The position numbers and the translations under genes were made by a program. 64,000 bases of DNA, taken from assembly GCA_945863605.1 (NCBI GenBank), contig CAMAZP010000001.1, positions 1 through 64,000 on the forward strand. The letters are read 5' to 3'. The notes beneath the pieces are model-generated. The model was not told the DNA's origin. It made no database searches and saw only the letters and a program-made list of their open reading frames with translations. Below are positions 1-9,816 of the stretch, in pieces. The stretch comes from Chitinophaga pinensis (GTDB taxonomy: Bacteria; Bacteroidota; Bacteroidia; Flavobacteriales_D; Crocinitomicaceae). Positions within the stretch are counted from its first letter, which is position 1; each line of letters starts with the position of its first letter.

Positions 1-3000
1 CAAAACGTCACAATTTGTGAAGGAGATACGGCGACTTTAAATGCAACCGTAAACATTCCAAATGGCAATTTCAATTGGTACAACGAAGGAGATTTTTCTG
101 CAAGCATTGGAACAGGAAGCAGTATCAGTTTACCAAACTTATCAGATACAGTTAATATATACAATCTAGTTTACCAAGTGAATGGTTGTTCGGATACGGC
201 TACTGTAAATGTTACGGTTAATCCAAAACCAACGATTAGTATCAATGGATCTGACACCTTGTTGTTCTGTCCGGGTGCACAACCGATTACGCTCACAACG
301 GTTGTTACTCCAAATGGAATAGGTGGAACATACCTGTGGTTACATGATGCTTCAAACACAACATCATCTGCTACTATTACACCAAGTGTAAGTGGTGTTT
401 ACCAAGTTCAATTTACTTCGCTGCTCGGCTGTCAAAGTGATTTAGATCAAATAGTTGTCAATTTGGTCGGTAATCCAGATGCAACAATTAACGTTATTCC
501 TGGGGATATAGTCTGTTCAGGAACGACAATAACCTTAACGACCGTGCAAACTGGAGCACTTTATTCTTGGTCTCCAAATGGAAACACGCAAAGTATTTCT
601 GAAACAGTATTATCTAATGGGCAATTAGCAGATACCTTAACTTACTCAGTAATAGTGACTATACCCGGATGTTCAGATCCTGCTTATGATACGGTTGCTG
701 TTATTGTCAATCCAATTCCTATTATTAATACAATTACCGCTAACCCTGATACGCTTTGTTTTGGAGATTCGATTATCTTATCCGCACTTGTCGATCCACT
801 TGGAGGAACTTATACTTGGAACCCAGGTGTTGTAACCAATAACGATACTTTAGCATATACGCCAGGTAATTTAGGGGTTAACTCATACAATTTAACTTAC
901 ACCATAAACGGTTGTTCTTCTCAAGATTCTTTGTTTGTTGTAGTGAATCCAACGCCGGTTATTCAAAACTTGACAGGTGCAGGAATATGTAATGGTGATA
1001 CGGCAAACATATGCGCAATAATTGATCCTGTAGGAGGAGTAGATACTTCAAACGGAATATTTGAATGGTTTAACAATGGAAGTCAAATCGGTCAAGGAGC
1101 TTGTTTGGCTGTAAATCCGAGCGATACAACCATTTACGATTTTGTTTATACTACTCCAGGATTGTATGGTTGTACGAGTGACACAGGAAGTATTGAAGTG
1201 CGTGTTTTCACCGTACCGATTATTCAAAATTTAGTTAGTGGAAATATTTGCCCTGATTCCTCATTCATTTTGGATGCGACCGTAAATATTGCAGGTGGTA
1301 TCTTCATTTGGTCTGACAGTGTTCAAAACGTTGGAAGTAGTGGAATAAATTACGGAAACACGAATCCTTTGACTATTGCTCCCCAAGATACAACGTTGTA
1401 CACATTGATTTACGGTTTGACGTATGACAATGGTCAAGTGGTTTGCTACGATACAGCACAAGCACTTATAAATGTGTATCAAAAGCCATATGTTCAGAAT
1501 GTTTTGGATACCATTTGTAGTGGGTTTCCTTTCTCTGTCAATCCAGCTGATTTTGTTGGAAATATTATTCCAAACGGAACAACTTACGACTGGTTGTATA
1601 CGGACAACCCAAATGTGAACAACGAAGCAAATAGCCCAACTTCATCACCCTTTATTTCTGGATCGGCACTAATTAATAATTCTCCACTTAGTCAAAATGT
1701 AACGTACACTGTAACGCCTACTTCAGGTACGACAGGAAATTGTCCTGGAAATGACTTCAACGTTATCATTACAATCATTTCAGCTCCTCAGATAAGTGAT
1801 AAACTAGACTCCATTTGTAGTGGAGAATCACCGTCAATAATCGCATCAACTGCGGATGTCATACCTTCTGGAACACAATACACTTGGATTGTTCAAACAG
1901 GAAGCCCTAATATTACAGGTTATTCTGATAATTCTATACCAGCTCCAGACTTTTCGAGTCAAGATTTGATTAACCAAACTTCTTTTATTGATTCAATCAT
2001 CTATTTAGTTACACCAACAACTGGAAATTGTATTGGAGATCCGTTTTTATTTAAAGTCGTAATAAAACCTGCGCCTAATCTTACAGATGCCTATGATACA
2101 ATTTGTAGCGGAAATCCATGGGTATTTAATCCAGGAAATATTGCAATGGGAGATATTGTCCCAACGGGTTCACTATTTGATTGGACTGTTGTTCCTTCAA
2201 CTTCTGTTTCTAATGAGACTTCTAATTTAGGGGCTCCAGTAAACTCAATAAGTCAATTAAATCCAAATCTTGTCAATAATACGAATTTAGACCAAACCAT
2301 TGTCTATGATGTAGTTCCAACTTATTTGGGTTGTGAGGGAGACACATTTAAAATTAATTTGCTTCTGAAACCAACTCCTTTAATTGTCGGTCAAAACTTT
2401 ACGATTTGCAGTGGAACATCGTTTACGCATGCGCCACAAAACGGTCCGCCAAATATTGTTCCTTTTGGTACCAGCTTCACATGGTTTGTTATCGGAAATA
2501 ATACAAACGTTTCAGGCTGGTCCGATCAAACGACTCCTCAAGCATCGATTAGTCAAACATTGGTGAATAATACATCGGTTCAGCAACAAGTGGTTTATCA
2601 AATCACCCCGATTTATGGTAGCTGTCCTGGATTACCTTTTACAAATACTATTTTTATCAATCCTACTCCTGTTATTTCAAATATACAAGATACTGTCTGT
2701 AGTGGAAGTTCCTATTGTGAAGTTCCTTTGCCAGGATCTTTAATTGTACCAATTGGAACATCTTATTCTTGGCAAGCGCCACAATCAATTCCTCAGAATT
2801 CGATTCAAACAGCAAGTGGCAGTCCATTCGGCCCTGGTTTGAATTCAAATTGTATTGGTTATGGAACGTTTCCCATCTATAATAATTTGAATCCTTTAGC
2901 CCCAGCACAACTTACGTTTCAAGTAATCCCAAGAACAGGTGTTTGTATTGGCGATACATTTGATGTACAATTGGTTGTAAATCCAATTCCTACAGTTCTC

Positions 3001-5283
3001 GCGTCTGCCGTTGATTCGGTTCTTTGTCCTGGTGAACAAACTCAATTAAATGCTGTCGGATCTCCGGCAACGGATCTTTCCGGCAATTCTGGCACCTATA
3101 CGTGGTTGAATTCTCTGCTGTATCAAGGGTCAAATCTTGGCAGCAACGTAAGTACTACACCTTTAAATTCTACGACTTCATATACGGTTGAATACAATCT
3201 TGCAGGATGTATTGGATCAGATAATGTTACAGTACTTGTCTCGCCTGTACCTATAATTACAAGTATTCAAGTAAGCGAAGCGGTAATTTGCGAAGGAGGT
3301 TGTGATACGCTTACTGCCAATATTCAGGGAGCTTATGATACCATACTTTGGTCTGGACCAATACCATTTACTGTTATTGATAACAATACTATTGCATTCT
3401 GCTACAACGATACGCTCACGGGTGAATTTTTTGCCCAAGCTCAATTAGGGAATTGTTTTAGTAACTTGGATTCAATAACAATTAACATCATCCCAGATCC
3501 ATTACTTACTTCCCAGCCTGTTTTGGATACTACAATTTGCGTTGGTGGAAATTATTCTTTTTCGATTGGTGTTTCAGGGGGTGCTGGTGGACCTAATTAT
3601 CAGTGGTATCAAATAAATACTACTACGCTAGATTCAATATCTCTTGGCTCTTCTAATGGAGCAAATTCATCCACTTATACGCCACTGCCGATATTTAATA
3701 CTTCTGGTGATTATCTTTATTTCTGTGAGGTAACATATACTGCAAGTGGATGTAACGATACAACTTCACTGACAGCCGAGTTTCATGTCTTGTCGGATCC
3801 TGTAGCTAGCATTAACTCTTTTGGAGCTGATTCAGTATGTGTAGGTGGCCAATTGGGTTGTTTAACTGCAAATGTTTCTGGTGGATTTGGGTCTTCAGTT
3901 GGCTATGTTTGGTCATTATTTACACCGCCTTCATTTACACAAGTGTATGATACGATTCCACCTGACTCCGTTTTCTGTCCTCCAACTGAAGCGCCAGGAA
4001 ATTACTTGTATACGGTAAGTATCATTCAGTCCGGAAATGGTTGTATTTCAGCTAACGCTCCGTTCGATACAGTTTTTGTGGTTCCAGATCCAATAATCAC
4101 AATTAATGGTGAAATCGAAGTGTGTGTTGGCGCTGAAGTTCCACTTACAACTACGGTTACAGGGGGAATAGGTGACGTAACGAATTATTATTGGCTTCAG
4201 TCTCAACCAGTAGGAAGTCCATATACAATTATTCTAGACTGGAACGGACAGGGTGATACAACAGTTGCACTTCAAGAAGATATAATGTATCAAGTACAAA
4301 TTCTTCAAGAAGGGAATGGTTGTAACGCGGCTGATACACATTTTATAAATGTTGTCGCGGATCCAATTGTAACTGTTGATTTCGAAGAATTGGTTTGTGT
4401 TAATACTCCTACTGTTTTAACTGCCAATGTAACTGGTGGAACAGGTATTGCCTACTTTGATTGGTACCAAGTCGATAGTTTACTACCTGTGGGAGGAACG
4501 CCTATTCTCAATGATGGGCCTTCAGTCAATACGATTACTCAAACCATTTATGATTCCTACTACAATTTTTATTATGTAGCCTTGGAAATGACTGGATTGG
4601 GCTGTGATCTTGATACAAGTGAATTGGTTATAATTGAAGCTTTGGATTGGGCTATTTCAGATTTTGATGTTTCACCAGACACCCTTGAACAAAGTCTTTT
4701 TAACCCAACTTTTTCTTTCATCAACCAAAGCCAATTTGCGACAGATTATTTTTGGAATTTAGATGAATGTACCCCACAACTTCCTTTTTCACAATTATAT
4801 CAAATTCCAACTCCTTTTTATAATCCAAATTCAGAAGATATATTAGATTATACCTACGGTTGCCCACCTGGAGTTTATAACACTTATCTAATAGCATATA
4901 ATCAAGGGATTTGCCCTGACACATCATGGCAATCAATCAGTATTAAAGACGAATTAGTTGTTTATGTTCCAAATACATTTACTCCAAATAGTGATAATAC
5001 CAATGATCTTTTTATTCCTATCGTTACATCTTATTGGGAGTTAGAGGAATATGATTTTACTATTTATGACAGATGGGGCGAAATTATCTTTCAATCTGAT
5101 CAGAGAGGTGAAGGTTGGGATGGAATTGCTGGAAGACCTTGGCCAACTACAACTGGATCCGAAAGTCCAAAATCATCTCGTATTACTGAACAAATTGGCA
5201 CATACATTTGGACCTTGCGTGTTCGGTTAATGAATTCAACAGAAACCAAAGAATTCATTGGTCATGTCAATGTTATAAAATAA
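1..5283 (+). CDS. Giant secreted adhesin-like repeat protein with gliding-type (type B) C-terminal domain, 5' partial
   Basis: The frame is open from base 1, so the N-terminus lies upstream; 1760 residues are visible. It is a chain of Ig/PKD-like beta domains, each with a conserved Cys and the phrases NPxPxI and TxTW. Five clear ~97-100 residue repeats opening with [D/F]xxCSG start near bases 1507, 1807, 2095, 2398 and 2689; later repeats are more diverged. The last ~100 residues match the gliding motility-associated C-terminal domain: VYVPNTFTPNSDNTND, then FTIYDRWGE, then WDG. This domain directs secretion by the type IX system in Bacteroidota, so the protein is inferred to be exported to the cell surface. 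Oddity: 24 residues separate WDG from GTYIW, where roughly 8-10 are usual. No PorP/SprF gene adjoins it on the visible side. Substrate or partner is unknown. Confidence 0.85.
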   Translation, partial: QNVTICEGDTATLNATVNIPNGNFNWYNEGDFSASIGTGSSISLPNLSDTVNIYNLVYQVNGCSDTATVNVTVNPKPTISINGSDTLLFCPGAQPITLTTVVTPNGIGGTYLWLHDASNTTSSATITPSVSGVYQVQFTSLLGCQSDLDQIVVNLVGNPDATINVIPGDIVCSGTTITLTTVQTGALYSWSPNGNTQSISETVLSNGQLADTLTYSVIVTIPGCSDPAYDTVAVIVNPIPIINTITANPDTLCFGDSIILSALVDPLGGTYTWNPGVVTNNDTLAYTPGNLGVNSYNLTYTINGCSSQDSLFVVVNPTPVIQNLTGAGICNGDTANICAIIDPVGGVDTSNGIFEWFNNGSQIGQGACLAVNPSDTTIYDFVYTTPGLYGCTSDTGSIEVRVFTVPIIQNLVSGNICPDSSFILDATVNIAGGIFIWSDSVQNVGSSGINYGNTNPLTIAPQDTTLYTLIYGLTYDNGQVVCYDTAQALINVYQKPYVQNVLDTICSGFPFSVNPADFVGNIIPNGTTYDWLYTDNPNVNNEANSPTSSPFISGSALINNSPLSQNVTYTVTPTSGTTGNCPGNDFNVIITIISAPQISDKLDSICSGESPSIIASTADVIPSGTQYTWIVQTGSPNITGYSDNSIPAPDFSSQDLINQTSFIDSIIYLVTPTTGNCIGDPFLFKVVIKPAPNLTDAYDTICSGNPWVFNPGNIAMGDIVPTGSLFDWTVVPSTSVSNETSNLGAPVNSISQLNPNLVNNTNLDQTIVYDVVPTYLGCEGDTFKINLLLKPTPLIVGQNFTICSGTSFTHAPQNGPPNIVPFGTSFTWFVIGNNTNVSGWSDQTTPQASISQTLVNNTSVQQQVVYQITPIYGSCPGLPFTNTIFINPTPVISNIQDTVCSGSSYCEVPLPGSLIVPIGTSYSWQAPQSIPQNSIQTASGSPFGPGLNSNCIGYGTFPIYNNLNPLAPAQLTFQVIPRTGVCIGDTFDVQLVVNPIPTVLASAVDSVLCPGEQTQLNAVGSPATDLSGNSGTYTWLNSLLYQGSNLGSNVSTTPLNSTTSYTVEYNLAGCIGSDNVTVLVSPVPIITSIQVSEAVICEGGCDTLTANIQGAYDTILWSGPIPFTVIDNNTIAFCYNDTLTGEFFAQAQLGNCFSNLDSITINIIPDPLLTSQPVLDTTICVGGNYSFSIGVSGGAGGPNYQWYQINTTTLDSISLGSSNGANSSTYTPLPIFNTSGDYLYFCEVTYTASGCNDTTSLTAEFHVLSDPVASINSFGADSVCVGGQLGCLTANVSGGFGSSVGYVWSLFTPPSFTQVYDTIPPDSVFCPPTEAPGNYLYTVSIIQSGNGCISANAPFDTVFVVPDPIITINGEIEVCVGAEVPLTTTVTGGIGDVTNYYWLQSQPVGSPYTIILDWNGQGDTTVALQEDIMYQVQILQEGNGCNAADTHFINVVADPIVTVDFEELVCVNTPTVLTANVTGGTGIAYFDWYQVDSLLPVGGTPILNDGPSVNTITQTIYDSYYNFYYVALEMTGLGCDLDTSELVIIEALDWAISDFDVSPDTLEQSLFNPTFSFINQSQFATDYFWNLDECTPQLPFSQLYQIPTPFYNPNSEDILDYTYGCPPGVYNTYLIAYNQGICPDTSWQSISIKDELVVYVPNTFTPNSDNTNDLFIPIVTSYWELEEYDFTIYDRWGEIIFQSDQRGEGWDGIAGRPWPTTTGSESPKSSRITEQIGTYIWTLRVRLMNSTETKEFIGHVNVIK
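1507..2990 (+). repeat. Five ~290-300 bp repeats encoding CSG-type beta domains
   Basis: The coding sequence for [D/F]xxCSG recurs at about 1507, 1807, 2095, 2398 and 2689, spacings 300, 288, 303 and 291 bases. Each unit continues with IVPxGTxYxW, an N-rich stretch, L(V/I)NNT, then VTPTxGxCxG and a closing PxP. The units are diverged at DNA level, so this is an old protein-domain amplification rather than a recent DNA duplication. Confidence 0.8.
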
Positions 5284-5372
5284 CTGTTTTATATTTAGAA
5301 TCAAATTAGTTTCATCAAAAATATTAAACGTCATATATTTTTTCTAAACTTAATATTATTCTTATTGTTAGT

Positions 5373-5380
5373 TAAATTTG
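5373..5380 (+). promoter_or_regulatory. Bacteroidota -7 box (TAAATTTG) of GAPDH gene
   Basis: TAAATTTG matches TAnnTTTG exactly and ends 18 nt before the ATG at 5399, the usual distance for this genome window. I see no good TTG -33 element at the expected spacing. An exact 8-mer like this arises by chance about once per 1.4 kb per strand in such AT-rich DNA, so position is the main support. Confidence 0.5.
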
Positions 5381-5398
5381 TATAATAATAGCGAGATT

Positions 5399-6388
5399 AT
5401 GAAAAATGTTGGAGTAAATGGTTTCGGAAGAATTGGTCGTTACTTTACCCGTTTAGCTTTGCTGAATGAGAACTTAAATATAATGATGGTAAATGACCCA
5501 GCTGATACAAAAACGCTAATGCATTTACTCAAATATGATAGTGTACACAGAATATTTCCTCTTAATTTCACAATTGAAGGTGATGAAGTGATTTTTGAAA
5601 ATGGAAAGAAAATAATTTTTTCTCATGAAAAAAATCCAGAGTTAATTACTTGGGGTGAAAACAAGGTTGATATCGTAATTGAATCCTCTGGTTTATTTCT
5701 TACAAAAGAAGCAGCAAATAAACATATTTCTTCAGGTGCCAAAAGGGTTATTATATCAGCTCCTGCAACGGATCCGGAAATTCCAGTAGTTGTACTTGGT
5801 GTCAACGAAGAAATTTTGGAAAAAAACGAAAATATTATATCAAACGCATCCTGTACTACCAATAACGTAGCCCCAATGATTGCAGTATTAAGGTCTTTGT
5901 TTAAAATAGATTTTGCATACCTTTCAACAATTCATAGCTACACCTCCGATCAACGTTTACACGATGCACCACATAGAGATTTAAGAAGAGCACGTGCAGC
6001 CGCTAATTCCATTGTGCCAACTTCAACCGGTGCCGCAAAAGCCGTAATTAGTATATTTCCTGAATATGATGGTAAAATTACAGGTGGAAGTGTTCGTGTT
6101 CCTGTTGCCGATGGTTCTATGACAGAGTTGACAATTTTTACTGAGCAACTTGTTACTGTTGATCAAGTAAATGCAGCAATGAAAAAAGCTTCAGAAACTA
6201 ATTTTAAAGGAATTTTAGGTTATACAGAGGATCCAATTGTTTCTGTTGATATTTTGGGGAGTCCTTTAAGTTGTTTGTTTGATGCACAATTAACTATTGT
6301 AATGGGAAAATTAGTTAAGGTTTCTAGTTGGTACGATAATGAAGCTGGTTATTCAAATCGACTTATCGACTTAGTGATGAAGTTATAG
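5399..6388 (+). CDS. gap: Glyceraldehyde-3-phosphate dehydrogenase, type I
   Basis: 329 residues. The enzyme oxidises glyceraldehyde 3-phosphate with NAD and phosphate to 1,3-bisphosphoglycerate in cytosolic glycolysis. The N-terminus shows the Rossmann motif NGFGRIGR. The catalytic loop SNASCTTN carries Cys152 by this numbering, followed by the HSYTSDQ region, and SWYDNEAGYSNR lies near the C-terminus. I start at the ATG at 5399: the upstream in-frame TTG at 5378 lies inside the -7 box TAAATTTG and adds non-homologous residues. Length is normal for the family. The gene stands alone, with a larger gap upstream and the convergent ABC exporter downstream. Whether it runs mainly forward or in gluconeogenesis cannot be seen; the neighbouring sequence offers no paralogue for comparison. 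Confidence 0.95.
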   Translation: MKNVGVNGFGRIGRYFTRLALLNENLNIMMVNDPADTKTLMHLLKYDSVHRIFPLNFTIEGDEVIFENGKKIIFSHEKNPELITWGENKVDIVIESSGLFLTKEAANKHISSGAKRVIISAPATDPEIPVVVLGVNEEILEKNENIISNASCTTNNVAPMIAVLRSLFKIDFAYLSTIHSYTSDQRLHDAPHRDLRRARAAANSIVPTSTGAAKAVISIFPEYDGKITGGSVRVPVADGSMTELTIFTEQLVTVDQVNAAMKKASETNFKGILGYTEDPIVSVDILGSPLSCLFDAQLTIVMGKLVKVSSWYDNEAGYSNRLIDLVMKL

Positions 6389-6401
6389 GAAATTATTCCT
6401 A
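6386..6401 (+). terminator. Short hairpin overlapping the GAPDH stop codon
   Basis: TAGGAA-ATTA-TTCCTA forms a perfect 6-bp stem that includes the TAG stop. The T-rich stretch after it is interrupted, so this is only a weak candidate terminator between two convergent genes. Confidence 0.35.
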
Positions 6402-6425
6402 ACTATTATCTTTTTAAACAAAATT

Positions 6426-8171
6426 TCAAACTCTTCGTTCACCAATTTGTTGGCGCCACATCGCGTAATATAATCCTTTATCTGTAAGTAAATCGCTATG
6501 TTTTCCTATTTCAACAATTACACCTTTTTCTAATACGAAGATTTTATCCGCGTGCATGATTGTAGATAAACGATGTGCTATCAAAACTGTTATGTGTTCT
6601 TTTTGATTTCCAATAGATCGAATTGTGTTTGAAATTGCTTCTTCAGTAATTGAATCTAGAGCAGATGTTGCCTCATCAAAAACCAATAATTTTGGTGTTC
6701 TCAACAATGCTCTAGCGATAGATATACGTTGTTTTTCTCCACCAGAGAGTTTCATTCCACCCTCGCCAATAATAGTATTTATTCCAAATTCACTTCTTGC
6801 AATTAAACTTTCACAAGCGGCCTGGCTCAAAGCAAAATTCAATTGTTCGTCGGTTGCATCTGGTTTTGTGAAAAGTAAATTCTCACGAATTGTTCCTGCA
6901 AAAAGTTGAGTATCTTGTGTAACAAATCCCAATTGTTGTTGTAATTCATCTTTGTCGATTGCATTCGAATCAATATCGTTATATAAAATCCTACCTGTAG
7001 GTGTAGAATACAAACCTACCAACAATTTTACTAAAGTACTTTTCCCAGAACCGCTTGGGCCAACGAATGCAATTGTCTCGCCTTGTTGAACTTCAAAAGA
7101 AATAGTGCTTAAGGCATCATAATTTGCTGATTTATGGCGAAAAGTAACCTTGTCAAAAGCTAATTTTTGAATCGCATTTAAAGGAACTGGATTTTCTGGT
7201 TTTTCTTCTATTGGTGTATTGATTATTTTCTCGAAATTAGTCAAAGATGCTTCTGCTTCACGGTAGGCAATAATCACATTTCCAACCTCTTGTAAGGGTC
7301 CAAAAATAAAAAAAGAATAAAACTGCAAAGTCATTATTTGTCCAAGTGTCAGATTTTCTTTAAAAAGTAAATACAACAAAACAAACATTATAGACTGACG
7401 CAAAAGATTCACAGTCGTTCCTTGAATGAAACTGATACTTCGGATTTGGCGCACTTTTTTCAATTCAAGAACTAAAATTTTACGTGTTCGATCATTCAAC
7501 CGTGAAGTTTCTTGATGCGTTAAGCCCAAGCTTTTTATAAGTTCTATGTTTCGTAAACTTTCAGTGGTGCTCCCAGCTAATTGCTTCGTTTCATTCATGA
7601 TAACAGTTTGAACTTTTTTTATTCTTTTTGAAAGAAAACTAATAAAGAAACTCAGACCAGCCGCTGAAAGAAGATACAACAAAATCAATCCAGGTTGAAC
7701 CGTCATTGCGTAAACCATCACGAAAATAATTCCTACAATAGAAACGAATAGTACGTTGATGAAACTCATAATAAATCGTTCAGAATCTGTCCGAACTTTT
7801 TGAAGAATATTCAACGTTTCACCACTTCGTTGATCTTCAAATTCGTTGTAAGCGACTTGTAAGGTGTGTTTCAAACCATCGGTGTAGATGTCAGCGCCTA
7901 ATTTTTGAATAATCAAATTAATGCAATAATCTTGAAACGCTTTTGCGATTCTACTGATCATTGCAACTCCCATTGCAGCACCGATTAACAGTAAAACACC
8001 TTTTAAGAATTGTGATTCTGTGTAATCTTTTGGGTGAGAAGCAAAGCCATCAAGGATTTTACCAAAAATATAGGGGTCCAACAACGAAAAAACTTGATTA
8101 ATACTTGCAAGAAAAAGCGCTAAAAAAACCAGCATTTTATATCTGGAGAGGTAATTTACAAGTATTTTCAT
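6426..8171 (-). CDS. ABC exporter, fused membrane and ATPase domains (MsbA/lipid-drug exporter type)
   Basis: 581 residues, a half-transporter expected to work as a dimer in the inner membrane. Residues ~1-310 form the six-helix ABC type 1 exporter domain. The ATPase domain follows: Walker A GPSGSGKST near residue 370, Q-loop FVTQDTQLF, signature LSGGEKQRIS near 470, Walker B LLVFDEATSALD, and the switch His in IAHRLST. All catalytic motifs are intact. The substrate cannot be read from sequence; lipid, peptide or drug export are all possible. It is convergent with the GAPDH gene. A near-match -7 box (TACATTTT) lies just upstream of the start, so it is probably transcribed alone. Confidence 0.9.
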   Translation of the reverse strand: MKILVNYLSRYKMLVFLALFLASINQVFSLLDPYIFGKILDGFASHPKDYTESQFLKGVLLLIGAAMGVAMISRIAKAFQDYCINLIIQKLGADIYTDGLKHTLQVAYNEFEDQRSGETLNILQKVRTDSERFIMSFINVLFVSIVGIIFVMVYAMTVQPGLILLYLLSAAGLSFFISFLSKRIKKVQTVIMNETKQLAGSTTESLRNIELIKSLGLTHQETSRLNDRTRKILVLELKKVRQIRSISFIQGTTVNLLRQSIMFVLLYLLFKENLTLGQIMTLQFYSFFIFGPLQEVGNVIIAYREAEASLTNFEKIINTPIEEKPENPVPLNAIQKLAFDKVTFRHKSANYDALSTISFEVQQGETIAFVGPSGSGKSTLVKLLVGLYSTPTGRILYNDIDSNAIDKDELQQQLGFVTQDTQLFAGTIRENLLFTKPDATDEQLNFALSQAACESLIARSEFGINTIIGEGGMKLSGGEKQRISIARALLRTPKLLVFDEATSALDSITEEAISNTIRSIGNQKEHITVLIAHRLSTIMHADKIFVLEKGVIVEIGKHSDLLTDKGLYYAMWRQQIGERRV

Positions 8172-8231
8172 TTGCTAAAAATGTAAGTTTAAGTATTTAA
8201 AGTTTCTTAAGTTTTGTTTTAAATTATAGAC

Positions 8232-8831
8232 TTATTGAATTGAATTATTTTTTTTATTTATTATTTTTTCAACCAAAAAGCGAATACAAAAGCCAATAAA
8301 TGTTCCTAATAATGCACCAACAAGGACATCCGAAAAATAATGAACACCAAGATAAATTCTACTGATACAAACAAGTATACCTAGGACTAATAAAACACCA
8401 AATACTTTTGTTTTTTCTTTTTTGAAAAAAGGATAGATATAGCTTAAAAGTCCAAAAAAGTTAGCAGCATGAGAGGAAACAAACCCATATTTTCCACCTG
8501 TGTATAAATCACCATGTTTTATCTCGTAGAAATGCAGTAAGTGTTTGAAGTTTTCATTGTGAGATGGTCGATATCGTTCAAAAACATTTTTAAAAAGATG
8601 AACGGATGTTTGGTCAGCTATCAAAATCACAACAAAAATACCTGTTACAATAATGCCAAGCTCTTTCCAAGAATAAATTTTCTTTAATAGAAACATCAAG
8701 AAGAAATAGAGTGGGAGGAAAGTTAATTTTCCAGAGATTAACCACATTATTTCATCTAGTAAAGGTGTGTGTAAACCGTTTACAAAAAGTACAATCTGTT
8801 GATCAATCAACTTAAGCCAATTCATCAGCAT
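8232..8831 (-). CDS. PAP2-family membrane phosphatase
   Basis: 199 residues with about five hydrophobic helices. The three PAP2 phosphatase motifs are present: a K-rich run ending RYRPSHN, then SSHAANFFG, then [13 protein letters not shown]. The family removes phosphate from lipid phosphates such as undecaprenyl pyrophosphate or phosphatidic acid at the membrane; which one applies here is not decidable. The start overlaps the 3' end of obgE by 20 bp (or 14 bp if the second Met at 8825 is used), so translation is probably coupled to obgE in an hpt-adk-obgE-PAP2 operon. First motif is slightly unusual (KNVFERYRP). Confidence 0.85.
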   Translation of the reverse strand: MLMNWLKLIDQQIVLFVNGLHTPLLDEIMWLISGKLTFLPLYFFLMFLLKKIYSWKELGIIVTGIFVVILIADQTSVHLFKNVFERYRPSHNENFKHLLHFYEIKHGDLYTGGKYGFVSSHAANFFGLLSYIYPFFKKEKTKVFGVLLVLGILVCISRIYLGVHYFSDVLVGALLGTFIGFCIRFLVEKIINKKNNSIQ

Positions 8832-9813
8832 TAAGGTGTTTCCAGATTAAATCCTTTAATTCAACAAGTCCTTGTTGTGCAACAGAAGAGATAAACACAG
8901 CTGGAATTTTCGGTAATTCTTTTTTCAAAGCTTTAATTAATTCCTCATCCAACATATCTGATTTTGTAATTGCCAACAATCGTACTTTGTGCAATAACTC
9001 AGGGTTGTATTGCTTCAATTCGTTCAACAGAATATTGTATTCTTTTTTTATATCGTCGCTATCTGCAGGAATCATAAACAACAATAAGGAATTTCGTTCA
9101 ATGTGACGTAGAAAGCGCAATCCTAAACCTTTACCTGCATGTGCACCTTCAATAATTCCTGGAATGTCAGCCATTACAAATGAACGGTGATCGCGGTAAG
9201 AAACGATTCCTAAATTTGGACGCAAAGTAGTAAAAGGATAATCGCCAATTTCAGGTTTTGCAGCTGTAATTACCGAAAGTAAAGTGCTTTTTCCTGCATT
9301 TGGAAATCCAACTAAACCAACGTCAGCAAGGATTTTCATTTCAAGGATTTTCCAACCCTCTACACTTTCTCCACCTGGTTGAGCATATCTAGGAGTTTGG
9401 TTAGTTGGCGATTTGAAAAAGTTATTTCCCATTCCACCCATTCCTCCTCGTTGAATAATGTATTCTTCTCCGTCTTGAGTAATTTCAAAAAGAACTTCAC
9501 CTGTTTCGCCATCTTTTGCAAGCGTACCAAGTGGAACTTCAATATAAACATCCTCGCCTTGAGAACCAGTTTTGAGGTTACCTGCACCATGAGCACCATG
9601 GCCAGCTTTGATATGTTTCTTGAATTTCAAATGCAACAAGGTCCAGAGTTGTTTATTTCCACGCAAAATTACGTGTCCACCTCTTCCTCCATCACCACCA
9701 TCAGGTCCTCCCAGAGGTATGTATTTTTCACGACGAAAATGCGTAGAACCTCCACCACCACTACCTGAAGTACAATGAATTTTTACGTAGTCAACAAAAT
9801 TATCTGAAGCCAT
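8812..9813 (-). CDS. obgE: Obg-family ribosome-assembly GTPase
   Basis: 333 residues. Residues 1-~158 form the glycine-rich Obg fold ([21 protein letters not shown]). The G domain follows with G1 GFPNAGKST near residue 168, the switch region [12 protein letters not shown]3 [17 protein letters not shown]4 TKSD and G5 SS. The family binds the large ribosomal subunit and takes part in late assembly and stress control. There is no C-terminal OCT domain, which is normal in Bacteroidota. It starts 3 bp after the adk stop codon and overlaps the PAP2 gene downstream, consistent with one operon. Confidence 0.96.
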   Translation of the reverse strand: MASDNFVDYVKIHCTSGSGGGGSTHFRREKYIPLGGPDGGDGGRGGHVILRGNKQLWTLLHLKFKKHIKAGHGAHGAGNLKTGSQGEDVYIEVPLGTLAKDGETGEVLFEITQDGEEYIIQRGGMGGMGNNFFKSPTNQTPRYAQPGGESVEGWKILEMKILADVGLVGFPNAGKSTLLSVITAAKPEIGDYPFTTLRPNLGIVSYRDHRSFVMADIPGIIEGAHAGKGLGLRFLRHIERNSLLLFMIPADSDDIKKEYNILLNELKQYNPELLHKVRLLAITKSDMLDEELIKALKKELPKIPAVFISSVAQQGLVELKDLIWKHLNADELA

Positions 9814-9816
9814 TAT

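Noticed and set aside
1-5283. Tandem repeats as evidence of recent DNA duplication
   Set aside because: Similarity is at protein level only; DNA units are diverged.
5378-5398. TTG start for GAPDH upstream of ATG 5399
   Set aside because: It lies in the -7 box and adds residues not seen in the family.
9379-9768. 129-residue plus-strand ORF inside obgE
   Set aside because: Antisense to a firm obgE gene, Ser/Thr-rich low-complexity translation, no start signals: a shadow ORF.
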